Source of the DNA: Streptomyces fildesensis
GTDB lineage: Bacteria; Actinomycetota; Actinomycetes; Streptomycetales; Streptomycetaceae
DNA: 64,000 nt
NCBI RefSeq assembly: GCF_016107395.1
Contig: NZ_JAAIKO010000030.1
Location: forward strand, 1 to 64,000
Direction of reading: 5' to 3'
Under the pieces are notes generated by a model. The model was not told the origin of the DNA, made no database searches, and saw only the letters and a program-made list of their open reading frames with translations. Of this stretch, positions 54,220 to 61,185 are shown in pieces. Made by a program: the position numbers and the translations under genes. The stretch's first letter is position 1. Every line of letters begins with the position of its first letter.

Positions 54220-54364
54220 CACCCGCGCGCGAGGTGCCGCGCCCGGCCCGGGCGCGCGGGAATGCAGTGGCCCGTCAAGGCGTTGGTCACGTACGATGGG
54301 TGCAGCGCCACCGGATCTGTCGGGTTCGCCCGGCTGCGCCGGTGACACTTTGAAAAATCAACAT

Positions 54365-54754
54365 GGGGATGATCGGTTTCGACTGGGGATGTCGAAGCAG
54401 GGGAAGCGAGCCGAGGAAGCGGCAATGATCTCGTTAACCATATGTCGCAAAACATAATCGCCAACACCAAGCGCGATGCCTCCGCTTTCTCCCTCGCTGC
54501 CTAATAAGTAGCTAGAGAGAAAGCTCTACGGAGTGTCAGCCCAGGAGCTGTTCCCGGCCTGGATCCTGGCATAATCAAGGGAACTAAACTTCATGACCCG
54601 GTCACGGGGGCTTGAAGGAAACCAAACAGTGACTGAGCCCGTTGGCAACTTGTCCGCGTGATTGCCAGGGCTGAGAAAAGCACAGCGGACTGCGCTCGGA
54701 GAAGCCCTGATTCCGCACCACAGGACGCGGGTTCGATTCCCGCCATCTCCACCA
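54365..54754 (+). ncRNA. ssrA: Transfer-messenger RNA (tmRNA)
   Basis: A 390-base tmRNA. The 5' end GGGGATG pairs with CATCTCC before the 3' ACCA (54744-54750, ACCA ends 54754), and GGTTCGATTCCC near the 3' end is the T loop. The tag frame begins at the GCC resume codon (54460) and reads ANTKRDASAFSLAA followed by tandem TAATAA stops (54502-54507). It rescues stalled ribosomes with SmpB, encoded upstream. TACGAT at 54292-54297 is a possible -10. A terminator follows. Confidence 0.97.
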
Positions 54755-54769
54755 ACCCCATGTATGACG

Positions 54770-54802
54770 AAGGCCTCGCCGCTCACGCGGTGGGGCCTTT
54801 TT
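54770..54802 (+). terminator. Terminator of ssrA, overlapping the MFS gene end
   Basis: A 13-bp stem (54770-54782 with 54787-54799, two G-U pairs) with loop TCAC is followed by five T residues (54798-54802). The convergent MFS gene stop (54783-54785) lies inside the loop. Confidence 0.9.
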
Positions 54803-56147
54803 CATGTGCGCTTTCCGGGAGTGTCCCTCCCGTGCGCTTCCCGTGCACCCGAAGGGCCAGGGCGGCGGCCAGTGCGCCCGCGGCGGCCGGGAGCCAGAAG
54901 CCGGTGCCCGGGGGAAAGCGTTCGGCGGCGGTGCCGGCCAGGGCGGCGCCGGTGGAGATGCCGGCCAGGATGCCGGTGACGGCGAGGGTCATGCCCTCGT
55001 TGAGGCGGGCCGGCGGGGCGAGGCTCTGCACCAGGGTCATGCCGTTGACCATGGTGGGGGCGGTGGCGCAGCCGGCGAGGAAGAGACAGCAGGCGAGCGC
55101 CGGCAGCCCGCCGGCGAGCAGCGGCAGGGTCATCAGGGCGGCCATCGCCGCCACCGAGGCCGCGAAGCGGGCCGTGGCGGGTCCGGTGGGCTTGGACAGG
55201 CCGTAGAACAGGCCCGCGGTGCCGGAGCCTGCGGCCTGCAGGGCGAGGACGGCGCCGGCCGCCGACGCGTGTCCGCGGGCGTCGGCGAAGGCGATCGTGG
55301 TGACCTCCAGCGAGCCGAAGATCACCCCGGTGCAGAAGAACACCGCCAGCAGGGCCGGCAGGCCGGGTACCCGCAGCAGGGAGCCGCTACGGGCCGCGGA
55401 GCGTCCGGGGGCGGGCGGCTCGGTGCCGCGCTGGGCGGCGAAGAGCAGTACCCCGCTGAGCAGCAGGACGTTCGCGACCAGCATGCCCGCCTCGGGGAAG
55501 AGCGCCGTGCACAGGAACGCGGCCAGTACCGGGCCGAGCATGAAGCACAGCTCGTCGGCGACCTGCTCGAAGGAGTTGGCCACATGGCGGGCTGCGGGGT
55601 CGTCCCGGTAGAGGTGCGCCCAGCGGGCGCGGGCCATGCCGCCGGTGTTCGGGGACGTGGACCTGGCGGTGTACGCGGCGAAGAGCGTCCAGGACGGGGC
55701 GTCGTAGCGCACACAGAGCAGCAGGACGAGGCAGGCCGCCACGGACCACACGGTGGCGGGCACGGCGATCCTGGCCTGCCCGTACCGGTCGGTGAGCCGG
55801 GCTACGACCGGGGCGAGGACGGCGGTCGCGGCCATGCCGGCGGCGGCCACGGCGCCCGCGAGGGCGTAGGAGCCGCGGGTCGTGGCGATCATGATGATCA
55901 GGCTGACGCCGAACATCCCCATCGGGGCGCGGGACAGCAGGCTGCCCACCGTGAAGGCGGTGGCGCCCGGAGCGGCGAAGATCCGCCGGTAGGCGCCGAA
56001 GCGGCCGGACGGCCGCGGCGTACGGGCCTGCCGGGGCGGGAGGGGGCGGCGGGGCGGCCGGACGGCGTCGGGGTGGTTGACGGTGCGGTCGGCGGCGATG
56101 AGGGTGCCGCCGGGGGCCATGAGCAGCAGCGGTGCGGGACGGTGCAT
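54783..56147 (-). CDS. MFS transporter
   Basis: A 454-residue major facilitator transporter of the actinobacterial drug/sugar-efflux type. About 12 membrane helices start near residue 60 (GATAFTVGSLLSRAPMGMFG). A short basic, Pro-rich N terminus precedes them. The loop motif RLTDRYGQARI after helix two is the MFS motif A. The ATG at 56147 gives a tail of about 47 residues before the core; later Met codons are possible. It is divergent from a LysR gene with a shared dyad operator, so it is probably regulated by that LysR. Substrate unknown. Confidence 0.86.
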   Translation of the reverse strand: MHRPAPLLLMAPGGTLIAADRTVNHPDAVRPPRRPLPPRQARTPRPSGRFGAYRRIFAAPGATAFTVGSLLSRAPMGMFGVSLIIMIATTRGSYALAGAVAAAGMAATAVLAPVVARLTDRYGQARIAVPATVWSVAACLVLLLCVRYDAPSWTLFAAYTARSTSPNTGGMARARWAHLYRDDPAARHVANSFEQVADELCFMLGPVLAAFLCTALFPEAGMLVANVLLLSGVLLFAAQRGTEPPAPGRSAARSGSLLRVPGLPALLAVFFCTGVIFGSLEVTTIAFADARGHASAAGAVLALQAAGSGTAGLFYGLSKPTGPATARFAASVAAMAALMTLPLLAGGLPALACCLFLAGCATAPTMVNGMTLVQSLAPPARLNEGMTLAVTGILAGISTGAALAGTAAERFPPGTGFWLPAAAGALAAALALRVHGKRTGGTLPESAHEKGPTA

Positions 56148-56198
56148 GCGATCAGCTTCGTGGCGGGCTCCCGTCGCGGTCCAACACCTGATCGGCGG

Positions 56199-56225
56199 CC
56201 ATTGACGCATTTGTGTTGTCAATGG
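56199..56225. promoter_or_regulatory. LysR-type operator dyad in the MFS / LysR divergent region
   Basis: CCATTGAC (56199-56206) and GTCAATGG (56218-56225) are a perfect 8-bp inverted repeat with an 11-base spacer, the layout of a LysR-type binding box. It lies 51 bases from the MFS start and 32 bases from the LysR GTG. It covers the ATG at 56222, which argues against that ATG as the start. Confidence 0.6.
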
Positions 56226-56257
56226 CTTCGGGCGAGGGGCCGGTGTTCAATGGCCGC

Positions 56258-57289
56258 GTGCCTCATGACCTGGAACCCCGCCTGCTGCGCGCATTCACCG
56301 CCGTCGCCGAGGAACTGCATTTCTCCCGTGCCGCGGCGGCGCTCTATGTGGCGCAACAGGCCCTCAGCCGTGACATCCGGCGGTTGGAGCGGGAGTTGGG
56401 CGCCGAATTGTTCGTCCGCACCACCCGGCGCGTCGAACTCACCGCCGACGGGGAAAGGCTTCTTCCTTACGCGCGGCGCGTGCTCGCGGCACAGGACGAG
56501 CTCGCCGCGGCCTTCGCGGCGGCCGACCGGCCGCTGCTCGTCGACGTCAGCGCGCCCGTCAGCACCGGGCGCCGGGTACTGGACGAGGCGCGCGCGACGG
56601 CTCCCGGCAGCGAGCTGATCGCCCGCTTCCACAGCGGTCTCACCGGCGCCGCCGCCGATATCCTCGCCGGCCGGCTGGACGTCTCCTTCGGCCGTGTCGC
56701 GGGGCTGGCCCCGGCCGCCCTGTCCCGGCTCGACCACCGGCCGGTGCGCTACGAGCCGATGGCCGTCGTCCTGTCGCAGGAGCACCCGCTCGCGCGCCTG
56801 GAGCGGATCCCGCTGGACGCGCTCGCGGGGGAGACGCTGTACGCGGGGGCCGGGAATCCGACCACCGCCGAGTGGACCGATCTCGCCGAGCGGCTCTTCG
56901 CGGGCCGGGGGATCGCGGTGGCCGCGCCCTTCCCGCAGATCGAGGGCGAGGCGGAGTTCATCCGGCTGGTGGCGAAACACCGCTGGCCGGTACTGGCCAC
57001 CACCGAGTTCGTCGACATGCCCGGCGCGGTGCTCCGGCCGCTGGTGGACCCCGTTCCGCTCGCCCTGGTCTCGATGGTCTGGCGCCGCGGGCTGCGCCAC
57101 CCCGGGCTGACCGCCCTGCACGAGGCGGTGACCGCCCTGGCGGCGGCCGGACGCTGGCTGCACCGGCCCGCCGGCAGCTGGCTCCCGGATCCCGACGCGC
57201 ACCTCGCGGCGCTCCCGGATCCCGACGCGCGTCCCGCGGTGCTCCCCGATCCCGACGCGCGTCTCACAGCGCCCCCCGGCGCCGGGTGA
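56258..57289 (+). CDS. LysR-family transcriptional regulator
   Basis: A 343-residue regulator. The N-terminal winged HTH (about 1-60; LLRAFTAVAEELHFSRAAAAL, QQALSRDIRRLERELG) is typical of LysR proteins, and the effector domain spans about 85-290. The start is GTG at 56258, because the usual LysR start is two to four residues before this helix and the upstream ATG (56222) lies inside the operator dyad. The C terminus has three 10-residue LPDPDA repeats. It probably controls the divergent MFS gene. Confidence 0.86.
   Translation: MPHDLEPRLLRAFTAVAEELHFSRAAAALYVAQQALSRDIRRLERELGAELFVRTTRRVELTADGERLLPYARRVLAAQDELAAAFAAADRPLLVDVSAPVSTGRRVLDEARATAPGSELIARFHSGLTGAAADILAGRLDVSFGRVAGLAPAALSRLDHRPVRYEPMAVVLSQEHPLARLERIPLDALAGETLYAGAGNPTTAEWTDLAERLFAGRGIAVAAPFPQIEGEAEFIRLVAKHRWPVLATTEFVDMPGAVLRPLVDPVPLALVSMVWRRGLRHPGLTALHEAVTALAAAGRWLHRPAGSWLPDPDAHLAALPDPDARPAVLPDPDARLTAPPGAG
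57181..57270 (+). repeat. Three 30-bp tandem repeats in the LysR gene 3' end
   Basis: Three near-identical 30-bp units, each starting CTCCCGGATCCCGACGCGC or CTCCCCGATCCCGACGCGC, encode LPDPDA-type repeats at the very C terminus. They are a likely recent slippage expansion and lie outside the conserved LysR fold. Confidence 0.85.
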
Positions 57290-57296
57290 GTGCATG

Positions 57297-57312
57297 GTTC
57301 CCCCCGCGTCAC
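57297..57312 (-). promoter_or_regulatory. Weak GlnR-like box upstream of narK
   Basis: On the minus strand GTGAC - six bases - GGAAC fits the GlnR pattern gTnAc-N6-GaAAc with one mismatch. It lies 77 bases before the narK ATG. Nitrate genes are common GlnR targets in Streptomyces. The match is moderate and may be chance. Confidence 0.35.
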
Positions 57313-57388
57313 CTCGGGCCATCGGGCGGTAACCGGCCGTTCCTACTGTCGTGGACGACACCCGACACCGGCAGGGCCTGGAGGCGTA

Positions 57389-58768
57389 ATGCATGCCACC
57401 GCTACGGAAACGCGCAAGGGGAGCCGCTGGATCGAGCAGTGGGATCCGGAGGACACCGAGTTCTGGGAGAACGGCGGACGCAGGACCGCCAACCGCAATC
57501 TGCTCTTCTCCGTCCTGTCCGAGCACATCGGCTTCTCCGTCTGGACCCTGTGGTCGGTCCTGGTGCTCTTCATGGGCCCCCAGTACGGCATCGACCCGGC
57601 CGGGAAGTTCTTCCTGGTGGGCACGGCGACCGCGGTCGGCGCCCTCGTCCGGGTCCCGTACACGTTCGCCGTGGCGCGCTTCGGCGGCCGCAACTGGACG
57701 GTCTTCAGCGCGCTGATGCTGCTGCTCCCCACCATCGCGGCCGCGGTCGTGATGAAGCCCGGCACCTCGTACACCACTTTCATGCTGGTGGCGGCGCTCA
57801 CCGGGGTGGGCGGCGGCAACTTCGCCTCCTCCATGACCAACATCAACTCCTTCTTCCCGCTCCGGAAGAAGGGCTGGGCGCTCGGCCTCAACGCGGGCGG
57901 CGGCAACATCGGCGTGCCGGTGATCCAGCTCGTCGGGCTCCTGGTGATCGGTACGGCGGGCGCCGCGCACCCGCGGATCCTGCTCGGGGTGTACATCCCG
58001 CTCATCGTGATCGCGGCGACGCTGGCCGCGCTGCGGATGGACAACCTGGCGCCGGTCAGGAACGACACCGGTGCGGCCCGGGAGGCGGTGCGGGACGCCC
58101 ACACCTGGATCATGTCCTTCCTCTACATCGGCACCTTCGGCTCGTTCATCGGCTACAGCTTCGCCTTCGGCCTCGTGCTGCAGAACCAGTTCGCCCGCAC
58201 CCCGCTGCAGGCCGCCTCGATCACCTTCATCGGGCCGCTGCTCGGCTCGCTGATCCGTCCGGTCGGCGGGCGCCTCGCGGACCGGTTCGGGGGAGCGCGC
58301 ATCACGCTCTGGAACTTCCTCGGGATGGCCGCCGCGACGCTCGTCGTCGTGCTCGCCTCCGTGCAGAAGTCGCTGCCGGTCTTCACCACGGGATTCATCG
58401 CCCTGTTCGTGCTCACCGGGCTCGGCAACGGCTCGACGTACAAGATGATCCCCGGCATCTACCACGCCAAGGCGCTCGCCAAGGGCCTCAGCGGTGAGGC
58501 GGCCGCGGCGTACGGGCGCCGGCTCTCCGGGGCCTCCATGGGACTGATCGGCGCGGTCGGCGCGCTCGGCGGCCTCGGCATCAACCTGGCGTTCCGCGAG
58601 TCCTTCCTCACCGCGCACACCGGAACCCCGGCCTTCGTCTCCTTCCTGGCCTTCTACGCGGTGTGTTTCGCGCTCACCTGGGCCGTATACCTCCGCCGTC
58701 CCGCCGCTCCGCCGGCGCTCTCCCCGGCGGCGGAACCGGCGCCGCAGCTGAGCTACGCGGAGGTGTGA
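57389..58768 (+). CDS. narK: NarK-type nitrate/nitrite transporter
   Basis: A 459-residue MFS porter of the nitrate/nitrite family. The nitrate signature runs GVGGGNFASSMTNINSFFP and the second GNGSTYKMIPGIYH motif is visible in the second half. Twelve helices are expected. The N terminus (RWIEQWDPEDTEFWENGGRRTANRNL) is the actinobacterial NarK type. ATG at 57389 has GGAGG upstream. It is followed by nnaR, a pairing I recall from Streptomyces nitrate/nitrite assimilation loci. It may import nitrate or export nitrite. Confidence 0.92.
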   Translation: MHATATETRKGSRWIEQWDPEDTEFWENGGRRTANRNLLFSVLSEHIGFSVWTLWSVLVLFMGPQYGIDPAGKFFLVGTATAVGALVRVPYTFAVARFGGRNWTVFSALMLLLPTIAAAVVMKPGTSYTTFMLVAALTGVGGGNFASSMTNINSFFPLRKKGWALGLNAGGGNIGVPVIQLVGLLVIGTAGAAHPRILLGVYIPLIVIAATLAALRMDNLAPVRNDTGAAREAVRDAHTWIMSFLYIGTFGSFIGYSFAFGLVLQNQFARTPLQAASITFIGPLLGSLIRPVGGRLADRFGGARITLWNFLGMAAATLVVVLASVQKSLPVFTTGFIALFVLTGLGNGSTYKMIPGIYHAKALAKGLSGEAAAAYGRRLSGASMGLIGAVGALGGLGINLAFRESFLTAHTGTPAFVSFLAFYAVCFALTWAVYLRRPAAPPALSPAAEPAPQLSYAEV

Positions 58769-58810
58769 GCGGGCCCGGCCGCGCCAGGGTCCGGGATACG
58801 GGATACGGGC

Positions 58811-58826
58811 GTAACACCCGGGAAAT
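58811..58826 (+). promoter_or_regulatory. GlnR-like box upstream of nnaR
   Basis: GTAAC (58811-58815) - six bases - GAAAT (58822-58826) is a near-perfect match to the GlnR operator gTnAc-N6-GaAAc. It lies 127 bases before the nnaR ATG. NnaR is a reported GlnR target in S. coelicolor, so the site makes biological sense. Confidence 0.7.
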
Positions 58827-58953
58827 CCTGGCGATCCCCGCCCGTCACCCCGTGTTGGCACGATGCGTCCGACCGGCGGATCGGCCGGACGTGACCATCC
58901 ACCGGCGGCGGGGGCCACCAGGTACGTGTACCTCCAGCGGAGCGGGGCAAGCC

Positions 58954-60195
58954 ATGCAGGTGCGGAAGACAGAACAGGGTGCGGACGGTGCCCGGGCGCC
59001 GTCGGCCGAGCCCACCGACACCACGGCACCCGTCACGGCGCCCGGGAAACTCGCCGCGGCTGCCTCCGTGCTGCCGCTGGCAGGCTTCACGGTCGGGGTG
59101 ACGGCGGCCCGCCGGGCCGATGAGCTGGCCGCGCTGCTGGAGCGGCGCGGGGCGGTGGTGCTGCGGGCGCCCGCGCTGCGGATCGTGCCGCTGCTGGACG
59201 ACGCGGAACTGCTCTCGGCGACCAAGGAACTGCTCGACAACGGACCGGACATCGTGGTGGCCACCACCGCGATCGGGTTCCGCGGCTGGATCGGCGCCGC
59301 CGACGGCTGGGGCCTCGGCGAGGCCCTGCTGGCCCGGCTGAGCGGGGTGGAGGTGCTGGCCCGCGGGCCCAAGGTGAAGGGCGCGATCCGGGCGGCCGGG
59401 CTGACGGAGACCTGGTCGCCCGCCTCCGAGTCGATGGCCGAGGTGCTCGACCGGCTGCTGGAGCAGGGGGTGGTGGGCCGGCGGATCGCCGTCCAGCTGC
59501 ACGGTGAGCCGCTGCCCGGCTTCATCGAGTCGCTGCGGGCGGCGGGTGCCGAGGTCGTCGGCGTACCGGTGTACCGGTGGATGCCGCCGGAGGACATCGG
59601 GCCGGTCGACCGGCTCATCGACGCGGCGATCGCCCGGTCGCTCGACGCGGTGAGCTTCACGAGCGCCCCGGCGGCCGCCTCGCTGCTGGAACGCGCCGAC
59701 CGGCTCGGCCGGCTCGACAAGCTGCTCGACGCGCTGCGGCACGACGTCCTGCCGGCCTGTGTGGGACCGGTCACCGCCCTCCCCCTGGAGGCCCACGACA
59801 TCCCGACGTTCCAGCCGGACCGCTTCCGGCTCGGCCCGCTCGTCCAGCTGATCGCCGCCGAACTGCCGGGACGGGTACGGGCGTTGCCCGTCGCGGGCCG
59901 CCGCGTCGAGATCCGCGGCCAGGCGGCCGTCGTCGACGGCGAACTGCGGACCGTACCGCCCGCCGGCATGGCGCTGCTGCGCGCGCTGGCGCGGCGGCCG
60001 GGGTGGGTCGTCCCGCGCGCGGATCTGCTGAAGGCCCTGCCGGGCGCGGGCAGCGACGAGCACGCCGTCGAGACCGCGATGGCCCGGCTGCGGACGGCGC
60101 TGGGGGCGCCCAAACTCATCCAGACCGTCGTGAAGCGGGGCTACCGGCTGGCACTGGACCCGCTGACGGACGAGAAGTACGCGGGGGAGGAGTAG
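58954..60195 (+). CDS. nnaR: HemD-like/winged-helix regulator NnaR
   Basis: A 413-residue fusion of a uroporphyrinogen-III-synthase (HemD)-like domain (about 43-300; FTVGVTAARRADELAALLERRG, VDAVSFTSAPAA) with a C-terminal OmpR-type winged helix (about 325-405; ALARRPGWVVPRADLL, VETAMARLRTALG, VVKRGYRL). In S. coelicolor the protein of this layout is NnaR, which cooperates with GlnR in nitrate and nitrite assimilation. The HemD part may be a ligand sensor rather than an active enzyme. It is the gene after narK. Confidence 0.92.
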   Translation: MQVRKTEQGADGARAPSAEPTDTTAPVTAPGKLAAAASVLPLAGFTVGVTAARRADELAALLERRGAVVLRAPALRIVPLLDDAELLSATKELLDNGPDIVVATTAIGFRGWIGAADGWGLGEALLARLSGVEVLARGPKVKGAIRAAGLTETWSPASESMAEVLDRLLEQGVVGRRIAVQLHGEPLPGFIESLRAAGAEVVGVPVYRWMPPEDIGPVDRLIDAAIARSLDAVSFTSAPAAASLLERADRLGRLDKLLDALRHDVLPACVGPVTALPLEAHDIPTFQPDRFRLGPLVQLIAAELPGRVRALPVAGRRVEIRGQAAVVDGELRTVPPAGMALLRALARRPGWVVPRADLLKALPGAGSDEHAVETAMARLRTALGAPKLIQTVVKRGYRLALDPLTDEKYAGEE

Positions 60196-60320
60196 ACCCC
60201 GTCCACCGGCCCGTCCATCCACCTGCCCACCGGCCCGTCCCTTGACCTAGCCCCGGTGGCCCCGGCGGGGCACTCTGGGGGCAGCGGGTGACGGGCGGCG
60301 GCTGGAAGGGTGACAGGCAC

Positions 60321-60965
60321 ATGACGGTTACGGCCTCCTCCGAGCTTCGATTCGACACCGGGCGGGTGAGCCTCGACCTCCTCGCGACGGTCACCGGACG
60401 CCTCTCCGAGGAGCCCGTCGACCGTCTCGACTCGCCGCGCCGCCTCACCGAATGGCTGTACGGCACCGGGCTCGTCCCGAGCGGTACGGCGGTGGCCGTC
60501 GACGCGGCATGGCTCGGCCGCTTCCTGGTGCTGCGGGACGTGCTGCGGCGCGTCGTGGCGACCCAGCTGGCGACCCCGCCGGCCGACGCGCCGTCTCCGG
60601 ACGTTCCCGCCGAGCCGCTGCCGACGACGCCCACGGCCGCCGACGTCTCCCGGCTCAACGCCGCCGCCCTGGCAGCACCGCCCGCGCCCAGCGCCCGGTC
60701 CGCGCCGGACGGCACCCTCGTCCGCACTCTGGCCGCGCAGCCCGACTGCGGGGCCCTGCTCGCGGCCGTCGCCCGCGACGCCGTCGAGCTGCTCACGGAC
60801 CCCGCCGCACGGGCCCAGCTGCGGCAGTGCGAGGGGGAGAGCTGCTCCCTGGTCTACCTCGACGCGTCGCGCGGACGGCGGCGCCGCTGGTGCAGCAGCG
60901 AGATCTGCGGCAACCGGGAACGCGTCGCCCGCCACCGCCGCCGCGCGGTGGCCGCCCAGGCCTGA
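60321..60965 (+). CDS. CGNR zinc-finger / ABATE-domain protein
   Basis: A 214-residue protein. An ABATE-like N-terminal domain (about 8-140; RFDTGRVSLDLLATVTGRL, LRDVLRRVV) is followed by a CGNR zinc finger (about 165-205; QCEGESCSLVYLD, RRWCSSEICGNRERVARHRRR). Such proteins are probable stress-related transcription regulators in actinobacteria; some sit near drug-resistance genes. The ATG at 60321 is preceded by GGAAGGG. The upstream 125 bases contain two copies of CCACCGGCCCGTCC. Role not determinable. Confidence 0.87.
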   Translation: MTVTASSELRFDTGRVSLDLLATVTGRLSEEPVDRLDSPRRLTEWLYGTGLVPSGTAVAVDAAWLGRFLVLRDVLRRVVATQLATPPADAPSPDVPAEPLPTTPTAADVSRLNAAALAAPPAPSARSAPDGTLVRTLAAQPDCGALLAAVARDAVELLTDPAARAQLRQCEGESCSLVYLDASRGRRRRWCSSEICGNRERVARHRRRAVAAQA

Positions 60966-61185
60966 CCGCGCGACGGTCCATCGCCCACCCACCGTCCACC
61001 CACCCTCGGTCCGTCCGGATCGGCCGACGATCGGCCGCGTCATCGGCCGGGGTGGGGAATCGCAAGCCCGTCGCAGGCGGAGTGGTGCGCAGGGGGGTGC
61101 GGGTCGCGTACGGTTGCAGGCTGCCCCGTGCGTGTAGCCGAACCCGCACGGAGCGCTCTCAACGCACAGGAGAAGGGGGTCTTGC
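60966..61185 (+). promoter_or_regulatory. helD upstream region with inverted repeat
   Basis: This 220-base gap holds three imperfect ATCGGCCG repeats (near 61018-61050). It also holds a distant inverted repeat, GTGCGGGT (61097-61104) with ACCCGCAC (61142-61149). I looked for a perfect rifamycin-associated inverted repeat and did not see one. A TACGGT -10-like hexamer lies inside the loop. Confidence 0.35.

Noticed and set aside
56222..56257. ATG 56222 or TTG 56213 as the LysR start
   Set aside because: Both lie in or before the operator dyad and would add a 12-15 residue tail without homology; GTG 56258 gives the usual LysR N terminus.
61020..61185. Rifamycin-associated element upstream of the HelD-like gene
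   Set aside because: Only partial GGGG...GCAAGCCC-like pieces occur; no good 19-bp inverted repeat is seen.
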